Shown in pieces: positions 35,338 to 44,794 of a stretch of 64,000 nucleotides of DNA. Both the position numbers and the translations under genes were made by a program. Source of the stretch: Candidatus Sumerlaeaceae bacterium (GTDB lineage Bacteria; Sumerlaeota; Sumerlaeia; Sumerlaeales; Sumerlaeaceae); the NCBI GenBank assembly GCA_026418615.1, contig JAOAAY010000015.1, positions 17,206-81,205 of the forward strand, read 5' to 3'. The notes under the pieces are model-generated. The model was not told the DNA's origin. It saw only the letters and a program-made list of their open reading frames with translations, and did not search any database. How positions within the stretch are numbered: the first letter of the stretch is position 1; the number at the start of each line of letters is the position of its first letter.

Positions 35338-36368
35338 GGGAAGACGACGAAGCCTTTCAGGACCTCGCGACGCCGAACAGCGTCGAAAGCCGCGAGGACC
35401 TCGTCGGGCCAGCGCCACAGATGAGACCTGAACAGACGCGGGTTGAGCGCTCCAGATAGCATCAGATCGCAAACCCAATGATAGGTGCGTTGGTCCTCGG
35501 GCGCCGGGACATGGAAATGGAAATCGCCCGGCGCAGCCCTCAGCGGCAGGTTATAAGCGTGGTGATCCGAGAGACCGTACACGGCGACTCCTCCGCCGGG
35601 CCGCAGGCACCCGAGCCACGAAACAAGGGCCTCCGGATCGCCTACGGCTTCGATAAGCCAATCTGCGCCCAGCCCTCCGGTCGCCTCGCGTACGGCGGGG
35701 ATTTGGCTGGGATCAGAGAGAAACGCTTCGTCGGCACCGCACGCGCGGGCTTGCCAAAGGCGCTCTGGGCGGCGTCCCAAGACGATTGTCCGCCTCGCAC
35801 CGAGCCGTTTGGCAATGTCAGCCATCGCGAGGCCGGCGATACCCGTGCCGAGGATGACCATGATTTTGCCGTCGAGCGTGCCAAGTTTGTCGAGGAAACT
35901 TGTGATCTCCGCCATGCTGATGGCGAGAGCGGCATCCACCGGGTCGAGCCCCTGCGGCACAAGGTTTTGCCGCTGCACAAGGAAATGCGAGGCTTCGGTG
36001 TGGTAGCCGTCATCGGCGAGCGCAAGTCGGTCGCGCGCGAGGCCATACTCGGCAAAGCCACCCCAAGCAGACCATAATCCGTTGCGACATTCTCCCGGCA
36101 GCACAGCGAAAGGCCGCGTGATACGCATGCCGGGCCTGAGCGAGCGCACCCGCCGCCCCGTTTCAACCACGACGCCCACGCCCTCGTGACCGAGAATCGC
36201 CGGGTACTGCGAGTGAAAGCACATGGTGCCGTCAATGACGCGCTTGTCGGTTGAATTACAAATGCCGCAAACCTCGGTGCGGACGAGTGCATCGTAATCG
36301 CCCGGCACGGGGCGCGGCATATCCGCCAGGACGAGGCGTCCAGGAATATCTACAACAAGCGCCTTCAT
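35334..36368 (-). CDS. Zinc-type medium-chain dehydrogenase/reductase
   Basis: 344 residues from ATG 36368, overlapping the stop of the preceding dehydrogenase (ATGA). It is a GroES-like plus Rossmann MDR enzyme. Catalytic zinc ligands appear present: Cys in VCGICNSTDK and His-Glu in ILGHEGVGVV. The four-Cys structural-zinc loop of classical alcohol dehydrogenases is missing, since only one Cys remains in LPGECRNGL. The Rossmann glycine motif VILGTGIAGLA precedes a helix and VLGRRPERL, with an Arg at the end of beta2 that hints at NADP. The substrate is unknown. It is the middle gene of a three-gene coupled operon. Confidence 0.88.
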   Translation of the reverse strand: MKALVVDIPGRLVLADMPRPVPGDYDALVRTEVCGICNSTDKRVIDGTMCFHSQYPAILGHEGVGVVVETGRRVRSLRPGMRITRPFAVLPGECRNGLWSAWGGFAEYGLARDRLALADDGYHTEASHFLVQRQNLVPQGLDPVDAALAISMAEITSFLDKLGTLDGKIMVILGTGIAGLAMADIAKRLGARRTIVLGRRPERLWQARACGADEAFLSDPSQIPAVREATGGLGADWLIEAVGDPEALVSWLGCLRPGGGVAVYGLSDHHAYNLPLRAAPGDFHFHVPAPEDQRTYHWVCDLMLSGALNPRLFRSHLWRWPDEVLAAFDAVRRREVLKGFVVFP

Positions 36369-37435
36369 GGCTGCCAGTCAAACACTTGCCCGAGCGAATC
36401 CAGTGTTCCGGACAGCAAGATTTCGTAGGCGTGAGGGGCGTCGTCGGGGCGCCAATGGTGGGTGATCAACGGCGCACACCGCAGCCGCCCGGAAGCCATG
36501 AGCGCCAATGCTCTCGCCACATCGCCACCCCGCACCCCGCACGGGAAGAAAACCCTCACTTGGCGCACAGTGAATTCATGCAAGTTGAGTTCGGTCATTC
36601 CGGGGTACCAGCCTTGGAGAACGAAGCGCCCGTGGGGTCTCAGGGTTTTCACCTCGGCATTCAAGGCGGAGCCGCTGCCGGTTGTGTCGATGATGACATC
36701 AAACCCGCCGGGTGCAAAACTGGCCGCCGCCGCCTCAAGAGCGGCCGGTTCGCCCGAGTGGGCTTGCTCGATCCCGCACTGTCGGGCGCGTTCAGCGCGT
36801 TGCGGAGCGAGATCCGCAGCAAAAACGCGCGCGCCGGCGATCTGTGCGAGTTGTGCGGCGAACTGTCCAACCATACCAAGCCCGAATATCGCCACGGTTT
36901 CGCCGGGGCGCAACGAAGCCATGTTGACCCCCATCATGGCGACTCCGGCAAGCCCCGCGTAGGCGGCCTCGGCATCGGGCACGGCGTCGGGCACAGGCAG
37001 CCAATAGGGCAGATCTGCGCCGGGGATGTAGGCTGACGGGTCACAGGACACAACGGCCCGCGACAGGTGCGCGCACATCCAGTTGCCGCCGAAGCCCTCA
37101 GGGCACCGGGCCGCGAGGAAGCAAACGCGGTCACCGGCGCGCAGGCCGTGTGGTGCGGCGTCTGCAGCGTGGGCGACGCGGCCAACAGCGAGGTAGCCGG
37201 GAATGCACGGCCAAACGACATCCGGCCGCAGGCCGAGCAAAGCCCACCGCTCCGTGCCGGGGCTGATCGCCGAGGCTGTGACATCAACAATCAGGTCGGT
37301 CGGGCCCGCCAAAGGAAGCGCGACCTCACGCAGTTCGACGCGGCGCGGTTCGACGAACACCACGGCGCGGGCCGAACCGGCAACAACACCCGGCGGGGCC
37401 GCGGCTGGTCGCGGACGCGTAAAAGGAAGTCTCAT
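36365..37435 (-). CDS. MDR-superfamily oxidoreductase without catalytic-zinc ligands
   Basis: 356 residues from ATG 37435 (AAAAGGG upstream); the extra 19 codons to 37492 look unreal. The N-terminal GroES-like domain reads VDVTASAISPGTERWALLG... CIPGYLAVGRV, so the GHE zinc motif is replaced by PGY, like BchC-type and related dehydrogenases. The Rossmann part has AIFGLGMVGQFAAQLAQIAGARVFAADL, with Asp at the end of beta2 favouring NAD. It may act on a polyol or sugar-alcohol. It starts the coupled operon of two dehydrogenases and the second Wzt-like ATPase (each junction ATGA). The large protein-kinase gene is divergent from it, 168 bp away. Confidence 0.85.
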   Translation of the reverse strand: MRLPFTRPRPAAAPPGVVAGSARAVVFVEPRRVELREVALPLAGPTDLIVDVTASAISPGTERWALLGLRPDVVWPCIPGYLAVGRVAHAADAAPHGLRAGDRVCFLAARCPEGFGGNWMCAHLSRAVVSCDPSAYIPGADLPYWLPVPDAVPDAEAAYAGLAGVAMMGVNMASLRPGETVAIFGLGMVGQFAAQLAQIAGARVFAADLAPQRAERARQCGIEQAHSGEPAALEAAAASFAPGGFDVIIDTTGSGSALNAEVKTLRPHGRFVLQGWYPGMTELNLHEFTVRQVRVFFPCGVRGGDVARALALMASGRLRCAPLITHHWRPDDAPHAYEILLSGTLDSLGQVFDWQP

Positions 37436-37603
37436 CGTGCTTGCACCCTTTTGCTCAAAATCAGAAGTGATCGCAGGTTCCAGCGCAAGCACCGATCCGC
37501 GACTCAGGGAGGGGAGGATTTGGCAGAGAGTCCGAGCGACGCGGCAGGCTCATTACCCGAAAACCGCTTGCCCGTTTGTGTCCAGATCGCTTACGGGAGC
37601 GTG

Positions 37604-40600
37604 ATGCTTATGTATCATGCCTTGCAGGGATTGGCAAAGCGGTTCGGTGCGTTGCGCCGTGCCGCGCTTGCAGTGGTGATCATTGCCAGCACTTTGGGCG
37701 CACCGGGTTTTGAAGTGACGCTCCGGACCACCGGACTTTCTGTTGCGGACCCGGGGGATCCGGTTGCGGCTGACCTTGATGGCGACGGCGTATTCGAAAT
37801 TCTTGTATCGGGCGCTCGCGGCCGCTTGGCGGCCTATAACAGCAAAACGCTGGACCCGTTATGGGAGGTTCAGGTCAGCGCCACGGGCATCACGCCTCCG
37901 GTTGTCGGAGATTTTCTTGGTGATGGGACACCGCTGGTGGCGCTTGGAGCGACCGACGGGCATATTTATTTCCTCTGGCCCGGGTCGGGCCGCATTCACT
38001 CGCGCTTCCACGCCGGCACGGCCATCTCGGTTGCCCCGTCCATCGTCCCGCTTAAACGCCGCGACGGCACCGACCGCGACGGTCTTGTCTTCTGCGACGA
38101 CGATGGTGCCGTTCGCCTGCTCTCGTTGAAAAACGGACAGCCGGTTGAGGAATTTTCTGTTCCGAACGCTTTCACGGAATTTGTTCATGACACGGGCCAG
38201 CAACGGAATGTCAACATTGGCCGAATCTCGCGCCCGCCGAGCGTGGCGGATGTCAATGGGGATGGAATCCCTGAGATCGTGGTTGGCACGGTCTCCGGCG
38301 GGGTTCAGGCGACACCGGTCCACGACCCGAACCTGCGCTTCTGGTGGCGTGCGCCGCAGGGTACAAACATTTGCACCAGCATTGCCGCGGCGGATTTCCT
38401 CAAGACTGGCATGGATCAGTTGGCCTTCGGCACGACCGGCGGCGAACTGTATGTGCTCGAGTTTGAGTCGAGCCAGCAGAAGCAGTTATATTTCCGCGTG
38501 GTTCAGCGTCAGCGATTGCTTGGACCGGCCAACGGCCCGCTGCTTGTAGCGGATTTTGACGGCGATGGCTACCTCGATATCGCGGGGGCATCGAACGCCA
38601 CGGTTGCCACCTTTGACGGTGCGGCGCAAATGGCCAACTTTGGCTCGCAGCCCTTTGCAACGCATGCGACACCACTGTCAGCCCTGTCACTCGTCAGGGT
38701 GGCAGGCGGAGAGTTTCGGTTGTTGTTTGGGGACTCGGCCGGCAGCGTGATCCTGCTCAATCCTCTGCTTAAGGACGAGGGAGAGCGCTTCCGGGGCAAG
38801 GAGCCGATTTCGGGTGTTTGTCTGGCTGGCGATTTGTCCGGGGCCGGGCGGATCGAGGTTGCCTATGTGACCGGCAACGGTAAGCGGCTTGCGGTTGCCC
38901 AGTTGGATTCGCCGGCACCAGAGGCAGGGGTACCGCCTGTTCAGGCTTACGGGGTCAACTTCCAGCGCAATTCACAATTCACGACGGCCACTTTTGAGGC
39001 TGCGGCGCGGGTAAAAGCGCGGGCGGATGCCGCGTTTGCCGCTTTGGCCGCCCGAGGTCAGGCTGCGCTGGGAACGGATCGCACCGAGGCCGTTCGCATC
39101 GCTACTCTGATGTCGGATTTGCGGCCTGCGGCCAGCGAAACGCTGGCCCTTGTCAAACAGACCACCGGCCGGTTCGCCTGGCTGAAAAAGGCGGCGCTCG
39201 CCTTCCTGTCGCTTGTTATTCTGGGGGCGGTCGCGTTCGCCGGATACCGAACCTACGAAAAGCGCACGCGCCACACGCGCGCCGCCACATACATGCAGGC
39301 GGGCAATTACCGGGGCGCCATTGCTCAGTACCGGGCGATTCTGGCCTCGGGCGACCGAAGCCGCAAGGTGCTCCTGTCGTTGGCCGATGCCTACATCGAA
39401 GCGGGGGAGATTGGGGCCGATGCCGTGGATGTGCTGGAGGAAGCGTTTCGCGCGGATCCGGAGCATCCCGGATTGCTCGTGGCTCTCGCGCATGCTTACG
39501 CGGCCGCTGGGACAGAATCCGAGGAGGCCCTCAACGCATATCAGGTGGCGCTCGCCGCCCTCGAACATGGCCGCCAGAAGATCGGTTTCCATGCGGGCAA
39601 TATTTTGATGGCCCGGGGCGACCTGACTCTGGCTCAGAAAGCCTACCGAATTGCTGTCCGCGACGGAAACAACGATCTGGAGATTCACGAACGGCTGGCT
39701 GAGATCGCTCTTCAGACGGCGCAGTTCACCGAGAAAATGCTGCCGCACTTGGAAGCCGTCCAGGATCGTCATGCCGGAGACATCCGTTTCCTCGATGGTT
39801 TATGCCGGGCGCTTGCAGCGGCACGCCGGACAGACGACCAAGCGCGGGCAGCCTATGAAGCCTTGCTCGCCGCCAATCCGCAATCGGTGGTGGCACGCCG
39901 GCAATTAGCCAAGTGTGAACTCAAAGATGGGCGGGCCGCGGAGGCTGCCGAATTCGCGACGCAAGCGCGCAGCATCATGCCGAAGGATGCGGAGACACTC
40001 CAGATCCTGGCGCAATGCTTTGTCATGTTGAACCGAACGGATGAGGAGGCCGTCTCGGTTTATCGCGAGGCGCTGGAGGTGGCCCCCGGTCAACCTGAAA
40101 TCCTTCGGGCCTTGGGCGGGGCGATTGTCGCGTCCGGCTCAGTGTCGGACGCCGACTATCAGATTCTCAAACAGGCAGCCATGACGCACAGTCGCGACAC
40201 GCATCTGCTGCTCGGTCTTGCAGATGCAGCCCGCAAACGCGGCGAGACGCAGACGGTCATCAAATGCCTTGAACGGGTTCGCGCACTGGGAGTTGATACC
40301 GCGGATGTAGCCCTGAGCCTTGCGAATGCCTATGCCGCAGCCGAGGTGACGGCCGACGAAGCAGAACCTGTTTACCGGGAAGCGCTCTCTACGCAGCCGG
40401 ACAACAAGGATTTCGTCCGGCTGCTGGCAGTCATTTTGGCGCGTCGGGGCGAAACGGGGCAAGACGCCATGCTGATGATGGAAAGAGCTTTTGGCTCGGG
40501 CATGACGGATCCGATGGTCGGGCGGCAACTGGCTCGCGCATACATGAGCAACGAGCGTTACGACGACGCGACGAAACTGTGCCGGTGGCTGCTCCAACAC

Positions 40601-42538
40601 TCCAAGGACGACACCGAAGTTCAGCGTCTGTTTGCCGAGGCCTCGCTGCGCGGAAACCGGATTGATGAAGCCATCCGGCAGTATGAGACGCTCCATCGGC
40701 TGCACCCGGATGATCGCGAGGCGACGCGGCAACTGGCCATTGCATACGCGCAAAAGCAAAATATGGATCCGGCGGCTGCGCAAATTTACGCCGAGGCTCT
40801 GGCTGCGGATCCCGACTGTGTCCCCGTCCGGCTTGCCTACGCCCGGCATCATGCGGAGTCGGGGCGCATCGCGCGCGGGATCGAGGAGTACCGGCTGGCC
40901 ATCCGGAGTGACCCGCGCTGCGAGAACCGGGTGGCCGATGAGATACGGGTGCTCATCTCCGCGTCGCCCGACCGGTCCGACCTGCGGTGGTTCCTTGCCA
41001 ACATTCTCATTGACCGATTTCGTCTCGGCGAGGCGCTGGATCAACTGGAGGCCATCCTCGAGGCCGACCCCCAGCAGATGAAGGCGGTCTTGCAGGCGCT
41101 TGACCGGATTCTTGCCAAAGATCCGGCGAATCAGGGGGCGAACCTCCAGAAAGGGATACTTCTGAAGGCTCAAGGGCGATTCGAGGAAGCGCGGCCGTTC
41201 CTTGAGCGCGCGCACAGGGCCAATCCGTCGCACGCAGAGGCCGCCGAGGAACTCGAAGATTTGTATGTACGGCTGGCGAAGGAGACGGACGACATCCAGG
41301 TTGTCTTTGAACTCGGAAAACTCTGCTACACGCTCGGGGAATACGACAAGGCCATCGGCCACTTCCAGCGCACGGTTCAGGACTTCCGCTACGAGAACGA
41401 ATCCATCAAACACCTCGGCCTGTGCTTTGTTGGCAAGGGGATGCTCGAATTTGCGTTTCAGGAATTCAGAAAACTCGTTGTGGACGAGGAGATGAAGGGA
41501 ATCCTTTACGACCTCGCTCATCGGTACGAGGCCAAGAACGATATTGTGGGGGCGAAGCAGGTTTACAAGGTTTTGTATGCGGCAGACATTAACTACCGGG
41601 ATGTAAAGAAAAAATTTGACCAACTGGCAGGCTCCACCAGCGATCCGATGACACTGGACCGGATGGAACTCCTGACGCAACTGGGCGAGAAGGCCAAGCG
41701 GCGGTATGAATTGCTGGAGGAACTGGGCCGCGGCGCCATGGGCATCGTTTACAAGGCGAAGGACAAGGAACTCGACGAGATCGTCGCGCTCAAGATCCTG
41801 CCGGAAAGCCTCTCGCAGAGCCCGGAGGCGCTGCATCGGTTCCGTGCGGAGGCCCGGTCGGCAAGGCGGCTGGCCCACCCGAACATCGTCCGGATCCACG
41901 ACATCGGCGAGGAACTCGGGCGGAAGTTCATTTCCATGGAGTACATTGACGGGACGGACCTTAAGCGCCACCTGAAAACTTCAGGGCCCTTGCCGGTGGG
42001 CGAAGGCATCGAGATTGTCAAGCAGATATGCAGCGCTCTGGATTATGCGCATGCCATGAACATCGTCCATCGCGACATCAAGCCCGCCAACATCATGCTG
42101 ACAAAAAAGATGGTGGTGAAGGTCAGCGATTTTGGCATCGCCAAGATGCTGGAAAGCACAAGCGAGACCATCGCCGGGGCCATTGTCGGCACCCCCCTGT
42201 ACATGAGTCCGGAGCAGGTACAGGGCCACCCCGTGGATAATGGCGCCGATATCTATTCGCTGGGGGTCCTGATGTACGAGTTGTTCTCGGGCCGGTTGCC
42301 GTTTTCGGGCGGCGATTTGGCCTACCAGCATGTCAATGTGCCGCCGCCTCCGTTGGTGGATATCCCTCAGCCATTAAGCGACATCATCATGAAGTGCCTC
42401 GCCAAGAAGCGCTCGAACCGTTGGGCGACGGCCGGGGAAATCCTGCGCGCCTTGGAGAGGCATTTTGGGACGGACGGCCCATCAGGCGGCGTCTCCCCTG
42501 CATCAAATCCCCTTGGTCAGGATATGGAAATATCGTGA
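37604..42538 (+). CDS. Giant receptor-like protein: FG-GAP/VCBS propeller, TM, TPR array, Ser/Thr protein kinase
   Basis: 1644 residues from ATG 37604 (GGGAG just upstream); the open frame upstream overlaps the divergent dehydrogenase on the other strand and is ignored. An N-terminal hydrophobic segment (residues about 22-35) exports residues 36-500, a beta-propeller with calcium-type DxDxDG loops (ADLDGDGVFEILVSG, ADVNGDGIPEIVVG, ADFDGDGYLDIAGAS). A TM helix lies near 527-548. About 800 residues of TPR-like helical pairs follow, then a C-terminal Hanks-type kinase at about 1368-1622: glycine loop GRGAMG, Lys1397 in VALKIL, catalytic Asp1491 in HRDIKPAN, Asp1509 in DFG, and SPE. Topology predicts a periplasmic sensor and cytoplasmic kinase, reversed in order compared with usual PASTA/NHL kinases. 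Its target is unknown. Confidence 0.9.
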   Translation: MLMYHALQGLAKRFGALRRAALAVVIIASTLGAPGFEVTLRTTGLSVADPGDPVAADLDGDGVFEILVSGARGRLAAYNSKTLDPLWEVQVSATGITPPVVGDFLGDGTPLVALGATDGHIYFLWPGSGRIHSRFHAGTAISVAPSIVPLKRRDGTDRDGLVFCDDDGAVRLLSLKNGQPVEEFSVPNAFTEFVHDTGQQRNVNIGRISRPPSVADVNGDGIPEIVVGTVSGGVQATPVHDPNLRFWWRAPQGTNICTSIAAADFLKTGMDQLAFGTTGGELYVLEFESSQQKQLYFRVVQRQRLLGPANGPLLVADFDGDGYLDIAGASNATVATFDGAAQMANFGSQPFATHATPLSALSLVRVAGGEFRLLFGDSAGSVILLNPLLKDEGERFRGKEPISGVCLAGDLSGAGRIEVAYVTGNGKRLAVAQLDSPAPEAGVPPVQAYGVNFQRNSQFTTATFEAAARVKARADAAFAALAARGQAALGTDRTEAVRIATLMSDLRPAASETLALVKQTTGRFAWLKKAALAFLSLVILGAVAFAGYRTYEKRTRHTRAATYMQAGNYRGAIAQYRAILASGDRSRKVLLSLADAYIEAGEIGADAVDVLEEAFRADPEHPGLLVALAHAYAAAGTESEEALNAYQVALAALEHGRQKIGFHAGNILMARGDLTLAQKAYRIAVRDGNNDLEIHERLAEIALQTAQFTEKMLPHLEAVQDRHAGDIRFLDGLCRALAAARRTDDQARAAYEALLAANPQSVVARRQLAKCELKDGRAAEAAEFATQARSIMPKDAETLQILAQCFVMLNRTDEEAVSVYREALEVAPGQPEILRALGGAIVASGSVSDADYQILKQAAMTHSRDTHLLLGLADAARKRGETQTVIKCLERVRALGVDTADVALSLANAYAAAEVTADEAEPVYREALSTQPDNKDFVRLLAVILARRGETGQDAMLMMERAFGSGMTDPMVGRQLARAYMSNERYDDATKLCRWLLQHSKDDTEVQRLFAEASLRGNRIDEAIRQYETLHRLHPDDREATRQLAIAYAQKQNMDPAAAQIYAEALAADPDCVPVRLAYARHHAESGRIARGIEEYRLAIRSDPRCENRVADEIRVLISASPDRSDLRWFLANILIDRFRLGEALDQLEAILEADPQQMKAVLQALDRILAKDPANQGANLQKGILLKAQGRFEEARPFLERAHRANPSHAEAAEELEDLYVRLAKETDDIQVVFELGKLCYTLGEYDKAIGHFQRTVQDFRYENESIKHLGLCFVGKGMLEFAFQEFRKLVVDEEMKGILYDLAHRYEAKNDIVGAKQVYKVLYAADINYRDVKKKFDQLAGSTSDPMTLDRMELLTQLGEKAKRRYELLEELGRGAMGIVYKAKDKELDEIVALKILPESLSQSPEALHRFRAEARSARRLAHPNIVRIHDIGEELGRKFISMEYIDGTDLKRHLKTSGPLPVGEGIEIVKQICSALDYAHAMNIVHRDIKPANIMLTKKMVVKVSDFGIAKMLESTSETIAGAIVGTPLYMSPEQVQGHPVDNGADIYSLGVLMYELFSGRLPFSGGDLAYQHVNVPPPPLVDIPQPLSDIIMKCLAKKRSNRWATAGEILRALERHFGTDGPSGGVSPASNPLGQDMEIS

Positions 42539-42583
42539 CATCATCTGGCTAATTGTCGTTGCACAGATGTACGACGGTGCTGC

Positions 42584-44776
42584 TTGTCCACACTGGCTTT
42601 TGACATAGGCGAGACCGACCGGATTCTCGATTATATTCTCGGTGACGCGCCCGGGAAATGGAGTGAGTCTGACCGCGAGTTGATCCGTCGCGCCTACGAG
42701 TTCGCCCGCTCGGCGCACGACGGACAATTGCGGGCTTCGGGCGAGCCGTATATCACCCACTGTATTGAAGTGTCGCGTATCTTGGCGGACCTGCGCCTCG
42801 ATGCGGAGACCATCGCAGCGGCCTTGCTGCATGACTCGGTTGAAGACTGCCGGGTGACCCATGATTTGCTGGCGGAGCGGTTCGGCAAGACGATCGCGAG
42901 TCTGGTCGAGGGCGTAACGAAGATCTCGTCGCTGCACTTCGGTTCCCGGCGCGAGGAGCAGGTGGAGAACCTGCGCAAGATGATCTTAGCCATGGCGCGG
43001 GACATCCGGGTGGTCATCATCAAATTGGCCGACCGCCTTCACAACATGCGGACTCTGCGCTTTCTGCCCCATGACAAGCAGGTGAAGATTTCACGCGACA
43101 CGATGATGGTGTATGCCCCTCTGGCCAACCGGCTGGGCATGACGCGCATCAAGAGCGAACTCGAGGATGCCGCCATGTATTACTTGCATCCGGCTGAGTA
43201 CCGTATGATCGCCGACGGCATCGCGATGAAGAAAGCCGAGCGCGACGCGATCGTCCAGCGCGCCATCGAGTTGCTGCAGGCCGAACTTCAGAACCACAAG
43301 ATCAAGGCGGAGGTCCGCGGCCGTTCCAAACATTTGTATTCGATCTACTTGAAGATGCAGAAACAGGCCCTGCCGTTCGAAGCGATACACGATCTCATCG
43401 GGTTGCGCGTGATCTGCGACGATGTTCCGACCTGCTACGATGTTCTCGGGATCGTCCACAACCTCTGGCGGCCCATCCACGGCCGATTCAAGGACTACAT
43501 CGCATTGCCCAAAGAAAATATGTACCAGTCCCTTCACACAACGGTGGTGGGGCCGGGCGGTGAAAAGATCGAGGTGCAGGTCCGAACCCACGAAATGCAC
43601 AAGTTCGCCGAGGAGGGAATCGCCGCGCATTGGAAGTACAAGGAGGGGAAAACCGGCCGGACCGGTTTGGAGGACAAACTCGTCTGGTTGAGACAACTGA
43701 CAGAATGGCTCAATGAGGTGCGCGACCCGGGCGAATTCATGCATGCTCTGCAAAAGGATGTTTTTTCCGACACGGTGTTTGTTTTCACGCCGCGAGGTGA
43801 TGTGATCGAACTGCCGGCGGGGGCCACTGCGCTCGATTTTGCGTACTACATCCACTCGAAACTGGGCGAGTCGTGCTGCGGGGCAAAGGTCAATGACCGG
43901 CTCGTGCAAATCCGGCATGTTCTGCATAACGGCGATTTCGTTGAAATCCTGACCTCGAAGTCGGCCCATCCGACCTCGGACTGGCTGGAGATCGCGAAAA
44001 CCAGCCGCGCGCGCACGCGCATCCGTCACTGGCTGAAGACGAAGAATTATGCGGAGAATCTGGAACGCGGCCGCGAAAGTGTCGCCCGCTGCCTTCGTGC
44101 GCGGGGCCTGTCCATTGATTGGGCTGATGTGGAGGCGCGCCTCAAGCCGTTCCTCAAGAGTTACAAGGTTTCGTCGTTTGAGGACTTACTTGGCGAAATT
44201 GGCTACGGCGGATTGCTAGCGCAGCATGTGGTGGCGCGGGCATATCCCGAACAGGAGGCGGCCCACAAGGTCACCCCGCGCAAGGGTAGCCGCATTAGCC
44301 GCCGGCGCTCGACCACGGGCGTGATTGTGGATGGTATCGCAAACGCGATGGTCCGGTTTGCGGGTTGCTGTGCGCCGGTGCCGGGGGACTCCATCGTCGG
44401 TTTTGTGACGATCGGGCGCGGCGTGGCCATACATACGAGCGAGTGCCCCAGCCTGAAAAATGCGCTTGCTCAGAACGGCTCGGAAAGCCGGCTTGTCCCC
44501 GCCGAGTGGGACAGTCAGAACCTGCCGGTTCGGCGTGTGACGATTCGTCTGGAATGCACCGACCGCGAAGGATTGCTGGCCGATGTCACCTCCGTAATGA
44601 AGGCGCAGAATGTTTTCATTCACGAGAGCAGCACGAAAAGCCGCGGCGACACGGCACTGTTGCGGTTCATTATCGAGGTCAAAAGCACGGCTCAGCGCGA
44701 TCATCTGTTTTCGCTGCTGAAACAGGTAAAAGGTGTGCGTGAGATCGGCCGGATCTCCCGCACGGAAATCGCCTAA
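42584..44776 (+). CDS. relA/spoT: Bifunctional (p)ppGpp synthetase/hydrolase
   Basis: 730 residues from TTG 42584, the usual length. Domains in order: HD hydrolase (ITHCIEVSRILADL, HDSVED at about 83-88), synthetase (RGRSKHLYSIYLKM, DLIGLRVICDDV, PIHGRFKDYIALPKENMYQSLHTTV), TGS (VFVFTPRGDVIELPAGATALDFAYYIHS), helical and zinc-finger region (GCCAPVPGDSIVGFVT) and C-terminal ACT (RVTIRLECTDREGLLADVTSVMKAQN). Both HD and synthetase signatures look intact, so it should make and degrade (p)ppGpp in the stringent response. Its start lies 45 bp after the kinase gene. TTG is the only sensible start before residue 130, and upstream spacing suggests weak translation. Confidence 0.95.
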   Translation: MSTLAFDIGETDRILDYILGDAPGKWSESDRELIRRAYEFARSAHDGQLRASGEPYITHCIEVSRILADLRLDAETIAAALLHDSVEDCRVTHDLLAERFGKTIASLVEGVTKISSLHFGSRREEQVENLRKMILAMARDIRVVIIKLADRLHNMRTLRFLPHDKQVKISRDTMMVYAPLANRLGMTRIKSELEDAAMYYLHPAEYRMIADGIAMKKAERDAIVQRAIELLQAELQNHKIKAEVRGRSKHLYSIYLKMQKQALPFEAIHDLIGLRVICDDVPTCYDVLGIVHNLWRPIHGRFKDYIALPKENMYQSLHTTVVGPGGEKIEVQVRTHEMHKFAEEGIAAHWKYKEGKTGRTGLEDKLVWLRQLTEWLNEVRDPGEFMHALQKDVFSDTVFVFTPRGDVIELPAGATALDFAYYIHSKLGESCCGAKVNDRLVQIRHVLHNGDFVEILTSKSAHPTSDWLEIAKTSRARTRIRHWLKTKNYAENLERGRESVARCLRARGLSIDWADVEARLKPFLKSYKVSSFEDLLGEIGYGGLLAQHVVARAYPEQEAAHKVTPRKGSRISRRRSTTGVIVDGIANAMVRFAGCCAPVPGDSIVGFVTIGRGVAIHTSECPSLKNALAQNGSESRLVPAEWDSQNLPVRRVTIRLECTDREGLLADVTSVMKAQNVFIHESSTKSRGDTALLRFIIEVKSTAQRDHLFSLLKQVKGVREIGRISRTEIA

Positions 44777-44794
44777 AATCACCGGTCCAAACCG

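Noticed and set aside
40139..41971. 610-codon open frame on the minus strand inside the kinase gene
   Set aside because: It is antisense to the TPR/kinase coding sequence, lacks domain signatures and reflects GC-rich codon bias (few stop codons in the complementary frame).
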